Below are positions 1-8,289 of a stretch of DNA of 64,000 nt, one piece after another. The translations under genes were made by a program, and so were the position numbers. The notes beneath the pieces were generated by a model. That model worked only from the letters and a program-made list of their open reading frames with translations, had not been told where the DNA came from and did not search any database. Source of the DNA: Bacillota bacterium (lineage in GTDB: Bacteria > Bacillota > UBA4882 > UBA8346); the NCBI GenBank assembly GCA_023415835.1, contig JAEZJK010000034.1, forward strand, positions 1 to 64,000. The letters run 5' to 3'. Position 1 is the first letter of the stretch. The number at the start of each line of letters is the position of its first letter.

Positions 1-2
1 CC

Positions 3-56
3 GCTGAAAAATTAAGATTGAAATTAGGCGAATTATATGATTATCCGAGTAAGTAA
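3..56 (+). CDS. C-terminal tail of an upstream gene (partial)
   Basis: The window opens inside a reading frame that ends AEKLRLKLGELYDYPSK followed by TAA at 54-56. Only 17 codons are visible, so no family can be assigned from the sequence. It lies 39 nt upstream of the efflux adaptor gene on the same strand and probably belongs to the same operon. By analogy with MacAB-TolC loci it could be the end of an outer membrane efflux protein, but that is inference from position only. Confidence 0.45.
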   Translation, partial: AEKLRLKLGELYDYPSK

Positions 57-95
57 AAGATTAAAAAATGTCGATTTAAACCGGGAGGGTTAAAA

Positions 96-1289
96 ATGTC
101 AAAGAAGCTGATTGTTTTAGGATTGACGTCAATCATAATTATGGCAACCGGATTTTATCTGTATCACCAGAAGCTTCAAAAACAGCAAGCTTCAACGGGG
201 ATACATAGTGAAACCGTCCGGGTGGAGCGGAAGGATCTAAGCGAAACCATTGAAGGTGACGGGACCGTGGTTTTTTCGAAAAATGGAGGAATCTATCCGG
301 CCTATAAAGCCACGGTTCAAAAAATCCATTGCCAAGCTGGAGACAAGGTCAAAAAAGGCGATTTGTTAATGGTGTTAACTTCGGATACTTTGAAATCGAG
401 CTTGGTGGAGGCGGAGTACAAATATCAAACTGCGAAACTCAATTTATCGTTGGCCCAAAAAGAGTTGGAACGTCAAAAAAAGCTTTATCAAGCCCAAGGA
501 GCGACTATCGACGAGTTGGAAAGCGCGCAAAATAGCGTTGATTTGAATCGGGTTTCTTTGAACGAGGCCAGTTCCAATCTGGAATTATTGACCCAGACTA
601 CGGATGAGGCGAATTTTGTCGGGAGCGACCACCGCACTATCATGATCCGGGCCCCTTTCGACGGAGAAGTATCATGGGTTGAGGTCAAACCAGGACAGAC
701 GGTGAGCGCTATCGGTAGTAATAGTAGCGATAGCAGCAGCAACAATTTGCTGTTGTACTTGGTAGCCGAAGACTCGTTAGAAGTTGAGGCGACCGTGGAT
801 GAGACGGATATTGATCAGGTAAAAGCGGGTCAAAAAGCGAAGGTAATTTTGAATGACGCGAACCAAACCGAGCTTTATGGAATAGTTACTGAAGTGGGTT
901 CGTATGGTTCCGAAGATTCAGGAGTGATTGTCTTCCCGGTCAGAATCCGGCTGGAAAAAGTGAATGTAACCGTTCGGCCTCAGATGACCGCCGATGTATC
1001 CATTTATATCACCGCTAAACCCGACGTCCTGGCGATACCCAGTGGCGCGATCATGAATGTCCGCGGTAAAACCATGGTTAAAAAAGTAAGCGGGGCTAAT
1101 ACCGAACTAATCGAAATAGAACTTGGCGACGCTAATGGTTCTTATATCGAAGTCCGCTCCGGTTTAGACGAAGGCGATCAGATACTGGTGACCCAAAAAG
1201 CAGATCCGGCAACCCGTAACAATTCCGGCAGTCAGTCTAAACAAAGAGGGAATATGATGGGGGGACCGGGTGGCCCGCCACGGATGTAA
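96..1289 (+). CDS. HlyD/MacA-type efflux RND/ABC periplasmic adaptor subunit
   Basis: This is a 397-residue membrane fusion protein expected to link an inner-membrane MacB-type ABC exporter to the outside. It has one N-terminal membrane anchor (about residues 4-23), a first lipoyl-like half (around 70-95, KIHCQAGDKVKKGDLL), a coiled-coil hairpin (about 100-170), the second lipoyl half (IRAPFDGEVSWVEVKPGQTV) and beta-barrel and membrane-proximal domains (about 235-370). The C-terminus is a short Gly/Met/Pro tail (MMGGPGGPPRM). The start is set by GGGAGG at 83-88, 7 nt before ATG. It is followed after 11 nt by the cognate ATPase gene, and adaptor, ATPase and permease form one operon. Family assignment is strong; the exported substrate is unknown. 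Confidence 0.9.
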   Translation: MSKKLIVLGLTSIIIMATGFYLYHQKLQKQQASTGIHSETVRVERKDLSETIEGDGTVVFSKNGGIYPAYKATVQKIHCQAGDKVKKGDLLMVLTSDTLKSSLVEAEYKYQTAKLNLSLAQKELERQKKLYQAQGATIDELESAQNSVDLNRVSLNEASSNLELLTQTTDEANFVGSDHRTIMIRAPFDGEVSWVEVKPGQTVSAIGSNSSDSSSNNLLLYLVAEDSLEVEATVDETDIDQVKAGQKAKVILNDANQTELYGIVTEVGSYGSEDSGVIVFPVRIRLEKVNVTVRPQMTADVSIYITAKPDVLAIPSGAIMNVRGKTMVKKVSGANTELIEIELGDANGSYIEVRSGLDEGDQILVTQKADPATRNNSGSQSKQRGNMMGGPGGPPRM

Positions 1290-1300
1290 GGAGGTAGATA

Positions 1301-2011
1301 ATGATGATTAACATTACCGGTTTGAGCAAGATATATCAAATGGGTGATACGCAGGTCCGGGCATTGGATAATGTATCGCTCACGGTTGCCGAAGGAGAAA
1401 TGGTGGCGATTATGGGCCCATCCGGCTCGGGAAAATCGACCTTAATGAATATTCTGGGCTGTTTGGATCAACCGACCGCAGGCACTTACTATATCTCCGG
1501 CAGGGAAGTCAGTAAATTGGGTGAACGGGAACAAGCCATTTTAAGAAACCGGGAGATTGGGTTCGTCTTTCAATCCTTTAACTTGTTGCCAAAGTTAACT
1601 GCAATTCAAAACGTGGAATTACCGTTGGTTTATGCCGACATACCCAATAACGAACGACGGGAACGGGCGATCGAAGCTTTAGAAAGGATGGGGTTGGGAG
1701 AGCGGATGCACCATAAACCGAAGGAACTCTCCGGAGGTCAGCAACAAAGAGTGGCCATCGCCAGGGCCTTGGTCAGCCGTCCCGGGTTTATTCTGGCCGA
1801 TGAACCCACCGGAAACCTTGATTCCCGATCCAGCGCCGAAATCCTGGGCGTCTTTCAGGAATTAAACCGGCAGGGGATTACCATCGTTTTGGTGACCCAT
1901 GAAGAAGATATCGCTTCATATACTCGGCGGATCGTGAGATTTTTCGACGGTAAAATTGTCTCGGATCAACCGGTGTTGCAACAGACTATATTTGAGGAGG
2001 CTTGTTCATGA
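1301..2011 (+). CDS. MacB/LolD-type ABC transporter ATP-binding protein
   Basis: This 236-residue ATPase energises the adjacent FtsX-like permease. Visible motifs are Walker A (GPSGSGKST, near residue 40), Q-loop (FQSFNLLPKLT), signature LSGGQQQR (near 143), Walker B ILADEPTGNLD and the switch His in VTHEEDIA. The LNLLPKLTA-type Q-loop and overall length fit the MacB/LolD/FtsE mechanotransmission subfamily. Ribosome binding is by GGAGG at 1290-1294; a second in-frame ATG follows immediately at 1304. The stop codon overlaps the next start as ATGA, indicating translational coupling with the permease. Confidence 0.93.
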   Translation: MMINITGLSKIYQMGDTQVRALDNVSLTVAEGEMVAIMGPSGSGKSTLMNILGCLDQPTAGTYYISGREVSKLGEREQAILRNREIGFVFQSFNLLPKLTAIQNVELPLVYADIPNNERRERAIEALERMGLGERMHHKPKELSGGQQQRVAIARALVSRPGFILADEPTGNLDSRSSAEILGVFQELNRQGITIVLVTHEEDIASYTRRIVRFFDGKIVSDQPVLQQTIFEEACS

Positions 2012-3204
2012 AAGCTTCCGAGAATGTGATGATGGCTTTTAGAAATATTCTTAATAATAAGATCCGTTCCTTCCTGACCATGCTCGGGATTATCATCGGG
2101 GTAGGGGCGGTAATTGCTATGGTTTCCATCGGTGAAGGGGCCAAAAGTAGGATTACCGATTCAATTTCCGCGATGGGTTCGAATTTATTGATTGTCACCC
2201 GGGGCCGGGGCGGCCGGGGCGGCGGTTTCGGGCAGGGCTCCACTCCTTTGGGTTCTAAAGAGGCGGAACTGATTGAAAGCAGTTCATCTCATATTAAAAC
2301 CATAGTTCCTGAGGTCCGGACGAACCAAACCGTGTCGTATGGCGGTAATAGTATGGATACCACCATTCAAGGCTGTACTATCGATTTTCCGGCGGTGCGC
2401 AACTATCAAGTGGCCTCAGGGCGATTTTTTACAGCGGATGAAATTAAAGGCAGGCGCAGAGTAGCAGTGATCGGTTCTTATGTGGCAGAGGAGCTTTTCC
2501 CCGGCGCCAATCCTATCGGGGGGGTAATCAGCGCGGGACGGTTGCGTTTAGAAATAGTCGGTGTTTTAGCTGAGAAAGGGCAAAGCGGGTTCACTAACAG
2601 CGATGACTTGGTGTTAGCCCCGTTAACAACGGTTCAGAAAAAACTGGTTGGGACCAAAAATTATCAGGCCATTTATATTCAGGTTGAAAACGAAGCCTTG
2701 ATGGATCAAACCTATGAGCAGGTTTATGCGGCACTGTTGGATCATTATCAAGATGAGGACAAATTTAACCTTCGCAATCAGGCGGAAATTTTAGCCGCCG
2801 TTCAAGAGTCATCTCAAACCTTCACCTTTTTATTGGCGGGGATCGCCGCAGTTTCACTATTGGTGGGCGGTATCGGGATTATGAATATTATGTTGGTTTC
2901 GGTGACGGAACGGATTCGGGAGATCGGTATCCGGAAAGCGATTGGCGCCCGTAAAGAAGAGATATTGTCTTTATTTTTGTTCGAGGCAGTGATGCTTAGC
3001 TTAAGTGGAGGGTTAATCGGAATTTTACTAGGCTGTTTGGCTGCCAAGTTGATGGCGAATTTTTCCGGGTGGGCGGCTACCATCACTTTACCCTCGATTA
3101 TCCTCTCATTTGTATTTTCAATTGCGATTGGTCTCTTTTTTGGAGTGTATCCGGCCTACAAAGCCTCCGGTTTGAACCCGATTGAAGCATTAAGGCATGA
3201 ATGA
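2008..3204 (+). CDS. MacB-type ABC transporter permease (FtsX family)
   Basis: This is a 398-residue permease with the MacB layout: one TM helix near the N-terminus (about 20-42, IIIGVGAVIAMVSIG), a large extracytoplasmic MacB_PCD domain, then three C-terminal TM helices (about 268-297, 320-350 and 360-388) ending with VYPAYKASGLNPIEALR, the typical FtsX C-terminus. An unusual Gly/Arg-rich stretch (RGRGGRGGGFGQG) lies just after TM1. The ATG at 2008 is preferred to an upstream TTG because GAGGAGG lies 7 nt before it and it overlaps the ATPase stop (ATGA). MacB-type exporters act as mechanotransmission pumps; the substrate cannot be inferred here. Confidence 0.92.
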   Translation: MKASENVMMAFRNILNNKIRSFLTMLGIIIGVGAVIAMVSIGEGAKSRITDSISAMGSNLLIVTRGRGGRGGGFGQGSTPLGSKEAELIESSSSHIKTIVPEVRTNQTVSYGGNSMDTTIQGCTIDFPAVRNYQVASGRFFTADEIKGRRRVAVIGSYVAEELFPGANPIGGVISAGRLRLEIVGVLAEKGQSGFTNSDDLVLAPLTTVQKKLVGTKNYQAIYIQVENEALMDQTYEQVYAALLDHYQDEDKFNLRNQAEILAAVQESSQTFTFLLAGIAAVSLLVGGIGIMNIMLVSVTERIREIGIRKAIGARKEEILSLFLFEAVMLSLSGGLIGILLGCLAAKLMANFSGWAATITLPSIILSFVFSIAIGLFFGVYPAYKASGLNPIEALRHE

Positions 3205-3220
3205 AGGAGTGAAAATCCAA

Positions 3221-3865
3221 ATGAAAAGAGCATGGCTCGGTTTAGCAATTATTTTGGTTTTGGCATTGAGCGCGAATGTTTGGGGAGCTGAAAAAACCTT
3301 CCAGGAAGTAATCCGAGAGAACCAGGAGATGCGGAAGAACATTACCTGGATGACTGAAGGGCTTTATCAGTTGGGTAAAAGCCGGGATAAGCATTTGGCG
3401 ATTACCAAGGAACAGGCTCGCCGGATCCTACCGCTCTATCAAGAATTAATTAATAAAAAAATTATCTTAACCGAGTTAAAATCAGAGGATCCGCGCAATA
3501 ATGCTCCTAAGAATTTGCATGGTCCTAGTCGCCAATATTCCAATCTAAGTCCGGAAGAACAGCAAAAGAGAATAAAGGATATGGTTGTTTTGACTGAGTT
3601 TGGCAAGCAGCAGTCGCGCCTGATCGATAGTATCCTATCCAAGGAGCAAATCCAATTCATCGATAATTTGGATTTCAAGCCGGAAAAGTACGGTTATTTT
3701 CTTCGGCCAAATGTGTCTTCGGGTAATGGCTCCCAAGACCAATTTAATGGCGGTCGGTTCGGTAACGACCCTGATAACGATCAGATGAGGAAAAAACGTC
3801 AAGAAGCCCAAAAATTACTGGTGAAACTGAACTTAGATGTATTGAATATCTTGAAAAAGGGATAA
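3221..3865 (+). CDS. exported helical protein of unknown function, linked to the efflux operon
   Basis: This is a 214-residue protein with a clear signal peptide (MKRAWLGLAIILVLALSANVWGA). The mature part is charged and largely helical, with a LSPEEQQKRIKDMVVLTEF segment and a Gly/Asn/Asp-rich patch (about 160-185). The start at 3221 is chosen because AAGGAG lies at 3204-3209 and it places the signal peptide at the N-terminus; an upstream in-frame ATG at 3197 overlaps the permease end. Composition and size recall Spy/LTXXQ-like envelope chaperone-sensor proteins, but no diagnostic motif is visible and I leave it unassigned. Its position between an exporter and a two-component system suggests an envelope role. 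Confidence 0.8.
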   Translation: MKRAWLGLAIILVLALSANVWGAEKTFQEVIRENQEMRKNITWMTEGLYQLGKSRDKHLAITKEQARRILPLYQELINKKIILTELKSEDPRNNAPKNLHGPSRQYSNLSPEEQQKRIKDMVVLTEFGKQQSRLIDSILSKEQIQFIDNLDFKPEKYGYFLRPNVSSGNGSQDQFNGGRFGNDPDNDQMRKKRQEAQKLLVKLNLDVLNILKKG

Positions 3866-3908
3866 GGTGGATGGCGAGTTTTTTAACAGTCCGAACTTCT
3901 TTTGAATA

Positions 3909-3950
3909 AAACGGCCTTATGTATGGATAGGGTCGTTTCATATAGTTTTT
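3909..3950 (+). terminator. intrinsic terminator after the efflux operon
   Basis: AAACGGCCTTAT (3909-3920) pairs over 12 bp, with two G-T wobbles, with ATAGGGTCGTTT (3927-3938). The loop is 6 nt and TTTTT follows at 3946-3950. It lies 44 nt after the stop codon of the exported protein gene. Confidence 0.65.
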
Positions 3951-4051
3951 AAAGATGTTTGTTCGCTGATTTATGATTAAATTTGCAAAAAGGATAACGG
4001 GATTAAAAATCGAAGATCAAAGATCGAAGATACAATATTAAGAGGCATATT

Positions 4052-4738
4052 ATGGAAAAGAAGAAAATATTGATTGCGGATGATGAAGCCCGACTTCGAA
4101 AATTAGTGGCTGATTTTTTAAAAAAAGAAGGATTTCAAGTTGTTGAAGCGGGAGACGGCGCCCAAGCGATGGAACTGTTTGCGAAGGAAACCAAGATTGA
4201 TCTGGTGATCCTGGATGTAATGATGCCGTATTATGACGGCTGGGTGGTCTGCCACCATATCCGAAAAACTTCTGCGGTGCCGATTATCATGCTTACTGCC
4301 AAGAGTGAGGAATCGGATCAGATCTTCGGGTTTGAAATCGGGGCCGACGAATACATCAGTAAACCTTTTAGCCCCAGTATCTTGACGGCTAGGGTAAAAG
4401 CGCTGCTCCGCCGGGCTGATAATTTTAGTTTCAATAAAGCCATCATTGCTTACCATGGCTTGGTTATTGACAAGAAACGCCATTCGGTCTTAGTTGACGG
4501 TGAAGTGATTGAATTAAGCCCCAAAGAATATGAACTTTTAGTTTATTTGGCGGATAATGAAGGGGTCGCCTTGAGCAGAGATCAGATTCTCAATTCGGTC
4601 TGGGATTATGATTATTTTGGCGATGCCCGGACCGTGGATACCCATATTAAAAAACTACGGATGAAACTTAATGAAAAAGGGAAATTTCTCCAAACAGTAC
4701 GGGGCTTCGGCTATCGTTTTGAGGTTGAAAAACTATGA
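4052..4738 (+). CDS. OmpR/PhoB-family response regulator
   Basis: This 228-residue DNA-binding response regulator has an N-terminal receiver with acidic pair D10/D11, phospho-acceptor Asp55 (LVILDVMMPYYDG) and the conserved Lys in YISKPFSP near 106. A C-terminal winged helix (about 130-228) contains the ELSPKEYELL and RTVDTHIKKLRMKL signatures. It overlaps the kinase gene by 4 nt (ATGA), so the two are translationally coupled. Its likely targets are the upstream efflux operon or itself, by proximity only. The start has AGAGG at 4041-4045, 6 nt upstream. Direct repeats built on GATCGAAGAT lie at 4007-4031 in the leader. Confidence 0.95.
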   Translation: MEKKKILIADDEARLRKLVADFLKKEGFQVVEAGDGAQAMELFAKETKIDLVILDVMMPYYDGWVVCHHIRKTSAVPIIMLTAKSEESDQIFGFEIGADEYISKPFSPSILTARVKALLRRADNFSFNKAIIAYHGLVIDKKRHSVLVDGEVIELSPKEYELLVYLADNEGVALSRDQILNSVWDYDYFGDARTVDTHIKKLRMKLNEKGKFLQTVRGFGYRFEVEKL

Positions 4739-6258
4739 AAAAATCGATTCGTACCAAATTATTCAGTGGAATATTCAGTTTAGTAATCTTTTTTGTAGTG
4801 ATCTCGTGGTTCTTAAATACCGGCTATTTAAAGAAGTTTTATATCGCCAGGAAAGAACATAAGCTAGCCATCAATTACCAAAAAATCGACGCAATCTATG
4901 ATGGCGATCCGGAGCAAATCAGTTTGGATTTGGAAAAAATAGCCCGGAATTCGGGGATGGCAATCCTAATTTTCAGTCAAGAACTGGAAGAGAAATATAA
5001 TTCGTTTCCAAAAATTCCGGCAAAATCTAGACAGCGTGATTTTTCACCCCCACCGGAACGGCTTAGGGCTAATAATTCTCGAAAACCTCAAGTTAACCGG
5101 CATCTATTATTCATAAAATCAAAATTGGCAGTTTTAAATGAAAGATCCTACCAAACCGGAATCATTAAAGAAGATCGTTTGAATTCGGTTTTTTTATATC
5201 TGGTGGTCCGTTTAAATAACCAGGATTATCTTTGGTTGGAAACACCGATTTTCGAAATCGAAGAAAGCGCGGCAATTGCCAATCGGTTCTCCCTTTTAAC
5301 AGGCATGTTAGTTTTGATCATCGGAAGCATTAGCGCTTATTTTTACTCCAAGAAATTCACCGAGCCGATCCTGGAGTTGAACCGGATTGCCCGGCGCATC
5401 GCCAAACTCGATTTTAGTTGTAAATATAATGTGAGTTTAAATTCGGACACCGAGGACGAACTTGGCGAACTGGGGAAGAGCATTAATTTTCTATCGGAGG
5501 AGTTGGGAAAATCCATCCGGGAGCTGCGGGAAGCAAACCTGAAATTGGCTGAAGACATTAAAGAAAAACAAAAGATTGATCAGATACGGAAAGAATTTGT
5601 TTCAAATGTTTCACATGAATTAAAAACGCCATTGGCGTTGGTTCAAGGTTATGCTGAGGGGTTAAAGGCTAATGTAATGGAAAGTGAAGCGGATAAAGAC
5701 TTTTACTGTAATGTAATCATGGATGAAGTAATTCGTATGAATAAATTGGTTCGGGACCTGCTGGATTTGTCGCAAATAGAATTCGGTTCCTTCCAATTAG
5801 AGCCGGAGGAGTTCGATCTAATGGAACTGGTGGAGCTGGCGCTTGAAAAGTATAAATTGCGGTTTAAAGAAGAGAGCGTTCAGATTGAACTTGAAGGCCC
5901 GGACGCAATTTTTGTTGAAGCGGATTATTCCCACATCGAACGGGTTTTCTTCAATTACCTAAATAACGCGATCTATCACGTTGATGAAAGGAAAATCATT
6001 AAAATTTCCATCACTGGTTTGGCGGAGAAAGTTAAAGTAGCAGTCTTTAATTACGGCAAGCAAATTTCCGAGGAAGATTTGGATCAAATTTGGCTAAGTT
6101 TTTATAAGGCTGACAAGGCAAGGACTAGATCCTATGCCGGGACCGGCTTGGGGCTTTCGATTGTTAAAGCTATTATGGAACAGCACCATAATCAATATGG
6201 AGTGATAAACCATGAGGATGGTGTGGAATTTTGGTTTGAGTTGGATCGGGTTTCCTAG
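4735..6258 (+). CDS. membrane sensor histidine kinase
   Basis: This 507-residue HisKA-type kinase is the partner of the preceding regulator. TM1 spans about 10-31 and TM2 about 185-204, flanking a ~150-residue extracytoplasmic sensor of no recognised family. A HAMP domain (about 205-260) and coiled linker follow, then the DHp helix with phospho-acceptor His294 in VSHELKTPLALVQG. The ATP-binding domain has an N-box around FFNYLNNAIYHV and a G2 box GTGLGLSIVKAIMEQH. The G1 motif is poor: the usual DNG is replaced by FNYGKQIS, as in several Bacillota kinases. The start ATG overlaps the regulator stop. Confidence 0.93.
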   Translation: MKKSIRTKLFSGIFSLVIFFVVISWFLNTGYLKKFYIARKEHKLAINYQKIDAIYDGDPEQISLDLEKIARNSGMAILIFSQELEEKYNSFPKIPAKSRQRDFSPPPERLRANNSRKPQVNRHLLFIKSKLAVLNERSYQTGIIKEDRLNSVFLYLVVRLNNQDYLWLETPIFEIEESAAIANRFSLLTGMLVLIIGSISAYFYSKKFTEPILELNRIARRIAKLDFSCKYNVSLNSDTEDELGELGKSINFLSEELGKSIRELREANLKLAEDIKEKQKIDQIRKEFVSNVSHELKTPLALVQGYAEGLKANVMESEADKDFYCNVIMDEVIRMNKLVRDLLDLSQIEFGSFQLEPEEFDLMELVELALEKYKLRFKEESVQIELEGPDAIFVEADYSHIERVFFNYLNNAIYHVDERKIIKISITGLAEKVKVAVFNYGKQISEEDLDQIWLSFYKADKARTRSYAGTGLGLSIVKAIMEQHHNQYGVINHEDGVEFWFELDRVS

Positions 6259-6429
6259 AAAATAAAAAAAGCATGAGGTATGAGGCATGAGGCAGCGGCA
6301 TTACGCCATTTCGCCAGGGTGAGCAAGATATTTAGCGGTCTAAAAAAAATGAATCTTAATAAATCCCTTAAATTAACCGATTATGAAATTATTCTTTGAT
6401 TTAATTTCTGTGTTAAAGCGGGGATAACC

Positions 6430-7848
6430 ATGAGACATTTTTTGCTAATAACCATTTTTATTTTGCTTCTTCCCACTGTAGGGCTGAGCGCTGATACAAG
6501 TTTAAAGCCGTATCTAAGTATTCCCTTAGCGAGAAATTATGATTTCCAAAAGATCGGCCTTGGCGATTTAGACGGCGACGGGGAGCTCGAATACATTATC
6601 AAACAGCCTAATTTCAATACCGATCCTTATCATAAACCCGGTTATTGGAAACCAAGCACAACTATATATAAACTGGAAGCCTATAAGCGGGACGGCAGGT
6701 TACTTTGGGTTTACGATATGGGTTGGGCGATCGAAGCCGGTATCTGGTATTCCCCATGGGTAGTTTATGATCTGGATAGGGACGGCAAAGCGGAAGTGTA
6801 TTGCAAAGCCGGTGAAGGCGATCCCCGTAATGAAAAGGGGTTAGTCGAAACCGGGCCGGAATATCTGGTTAAAATCGACGGAAAAACCGGAAAGATTGTG
6901 GCTAAAACTGACTGGATCGGCCGGGAGGGATACCCGGATTATAATTATTATAGCCGGAATTTTTTAGCAGTGGCTTACCTTGACGGGGAAAAGCCATCTT
7001 TAATTATGCAGCGTGGCACCTACAATGCGATTAAGGCTTGGGCGTTGGATCAAGATTTTAAAGTGCAGTGGAAACATGAAACCCTTGAGAAGAACCCTAC
7101 TAAAGGAAAAAATTATTACGGCCAAGGTTCTCATGGATTGATTGCAGCCGATGTCGATCAAGACGGAAAAGACGAGCTGGTGATCGGAGCGGCGGTGATT
7201 GATGATAACGGCCAAGGCCTTTGGACGCTAGGTATGGGACATCCTGATATTTGCTACTGCGCCGATATTGACCCCAAACATCCGGGATTGGAGATATTTT
7301 ACGGCTTTGAAAGCCGTCAGGAAACCGATGGGATTTGTGTCGTGGACGCAGAATCCGGCAAGAAGCTCTGGTCATTACGGGAAAAAACCTTTCATCTCCA
7401 TGGGCAGGGAATGTGCGCCGATATTCTCGAGGAATACCCCGGAATGGAGGTTTTCTGCGGTGAACGGGATTATCCTAAACGTTGGCTATATAGCGCGACC
7501 GGAAAGTTAATTCATTCACTTGAAAAAGGAGACCTTTCTCCCAGACCGATTTGGTGGGACGCCGATCCCCAAAAAGAAATCATCAGCGGCCGAGGGATCT
7601 CTGACTGGGGCAAAGAGCCGATGTTTAAATTCGAAGGGACTCCCGTTTTAGTTGTGGATTGCCTCGGCGACTGGCGGGAGGAATTGATTACCGTCGTCAA
7701 AGGGGAGATCCGGATTTATACTTCTCCGGTTCCCTGCGACATGAAACGGCCGCCGCTGCTTTCGGATCGTCAATACCGCTTGGGAATCGTCAACCAAACG
7801 ATGGGTTATTATTACCCGGCCCAAGTTGGACTGGGATATGCGTTTTGA
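6430..7848 (+). CDS. exported PL11-type rhamnogalacturonan lyase
   Basis: This 472-residue secreted protein has a signal peptide cleaved after about residue 20 (LPTVGLSA). The body shows repeated Asp-rich calcium-loop motifs of an eight-bladed propeller (GDLDGDGELE, YDLDRDGKAE, ADVDQDGKDE), the conserved VIDDNGQGLWTLGMGHPD block and the C-terminal block RQYRLGIVNQTMGYYYPAQVG. These are the hallmarks of the YesW/YesX rhamnogalacturonan lyase family (PL11), which cleaves the rhamnose-galacturonate backbone of pectin. It is shorter than typical PL11 enzymes (about 600 residues) because the usual N-terminal beta domain is missing. It lies about 18 kb from the pectin island and is transcribed alone. 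Family call is good; activity is inferred. Confidence 0.82.
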   Translation: MRHFLLITIFILLLPTVGLSADTSLKPYLSIPLARNYDFQKIGLGDLDGDGELEYIIKQPNFNTDPYHKPGYWKPSTTIYKLEAYKRDGRLLWVYDMGWAIEAGIWYSPWVVYDLDRDGKAEVYCKAGEGDPRNEKGLVETGPEYLVKIDGKTGKIVAKTDWIGREGYPDYNYYSRNFLAVAYLDGEKPSLIMQRGTYNAIKAWALDQDFKVQWKHETLEKNPTKGKNYYGQGSHGLIAADVDQDGKDELVIGAAVIDDNGQGLWTLGMGHPDICYCADIDPKHPGLEIFYGFESRQETDGICVVDAESGKKLWSLREKTFHLHGQGMCADILEEYPGMEVFCGERDYPKRWLYSATGKLIHSLEKGDLSPRPIWWDADPQKEIISGRGISDWGKEPMFKFEGTPVLVVDCLGDWREELITVVKGEIRIYTSPVPCDMKRPPLLSDRQYRLGIVNQTMGYYYPAQVGLGYAF

Positions 7849-7855
7849 GGAGATA

Positions 7856-8061
7856 ATCACAATGTATTCTTTCTCATAGGAGCGGACCGGGACTTCCGGG
7901 ACGTTGGCGGTTTCGGGTTGGAGTCCCCAAACCAGATCCGAGTGAGGGCTATTGGCATCAGTCGGCTTAAAATCTCTTTTCACGATTGCGTAATTGATTA
8001 AGCCAATCGGGGAATTAATCGTTATATCGACGCTTGGTTTCTCCTCGGAGTTGTTTGTACC
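7856..8061 (-). pseudogene. open-frame remnant of unknown protein
   Basis: On the minus strand, in a different frame from the regulator remnant and overlapping its end, an open frame reads EEKPSVDITINSPIGLINY, then AIVKRDFKPTDANSPHSDLV. It has protein-like composition and beta-rich character but no start, no ribosome-binding site and no recognisable family. The frame continues antisense into the lyase gene, where it is unlikely to be real. I read it as another deletion-junction remnant. Confidence 0.35.
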
Positions 8062-8230
8062 AGTTTACAGGCTACTTTGGGGGCGATTAATACATTGCCT
8101 TCGTATACTGCGCGGATTGCCGCAATCAAATCCTCCGGAGGGACGTTTTTAACAAATATCCGGCTGCTCCGTATTTAAGGGCTTCGATAATGTATTCGTC
8201 TATTATGATATTCTTCTTAAAGATAATCAT
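8022..8230 (-). pseudogene. frameshifted remnant of a NarL-type response regulator receiver
   Basis: Read on the minus strand this stretch encodes DEYIIEALKYGAAGYLLK and then, after a one-base frameshift near 8147, VPPEDLIAAIRAVYEGNVL and IAPKVACKLV. That is the alpha4-beta5-alpha5 end of a LuxR/NarL-family receiver, with the conserved Lys. The N-terminal half with the phospho-acceptor and the whole HTH domain are absent. It is therefore a decayed fragment, not a gene. It fills the 440-bp gap between the lyase and the pot operon together with the next fragment. Confidence 0.7.
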
Positions 8231-8260
8231 CCTCCCAGAAAACATATACCTATATAAAAA

Positions 8261-8284
8261 AGAACCGTGGGATTCCACGGTTCT
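8261..8284 (-). terminator. terminator of the potABCD operon
   Basis: AGAACCGTGG and CCACGGTTCT form a perfect 10-bp stem with a 4-nt loop. On the minus strand it is followed by six T residues (8255-8260). It lies 6 nt after the potD stop codon. Confidence 0.88.
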
Positions 8285-8289
8285 TTAAA

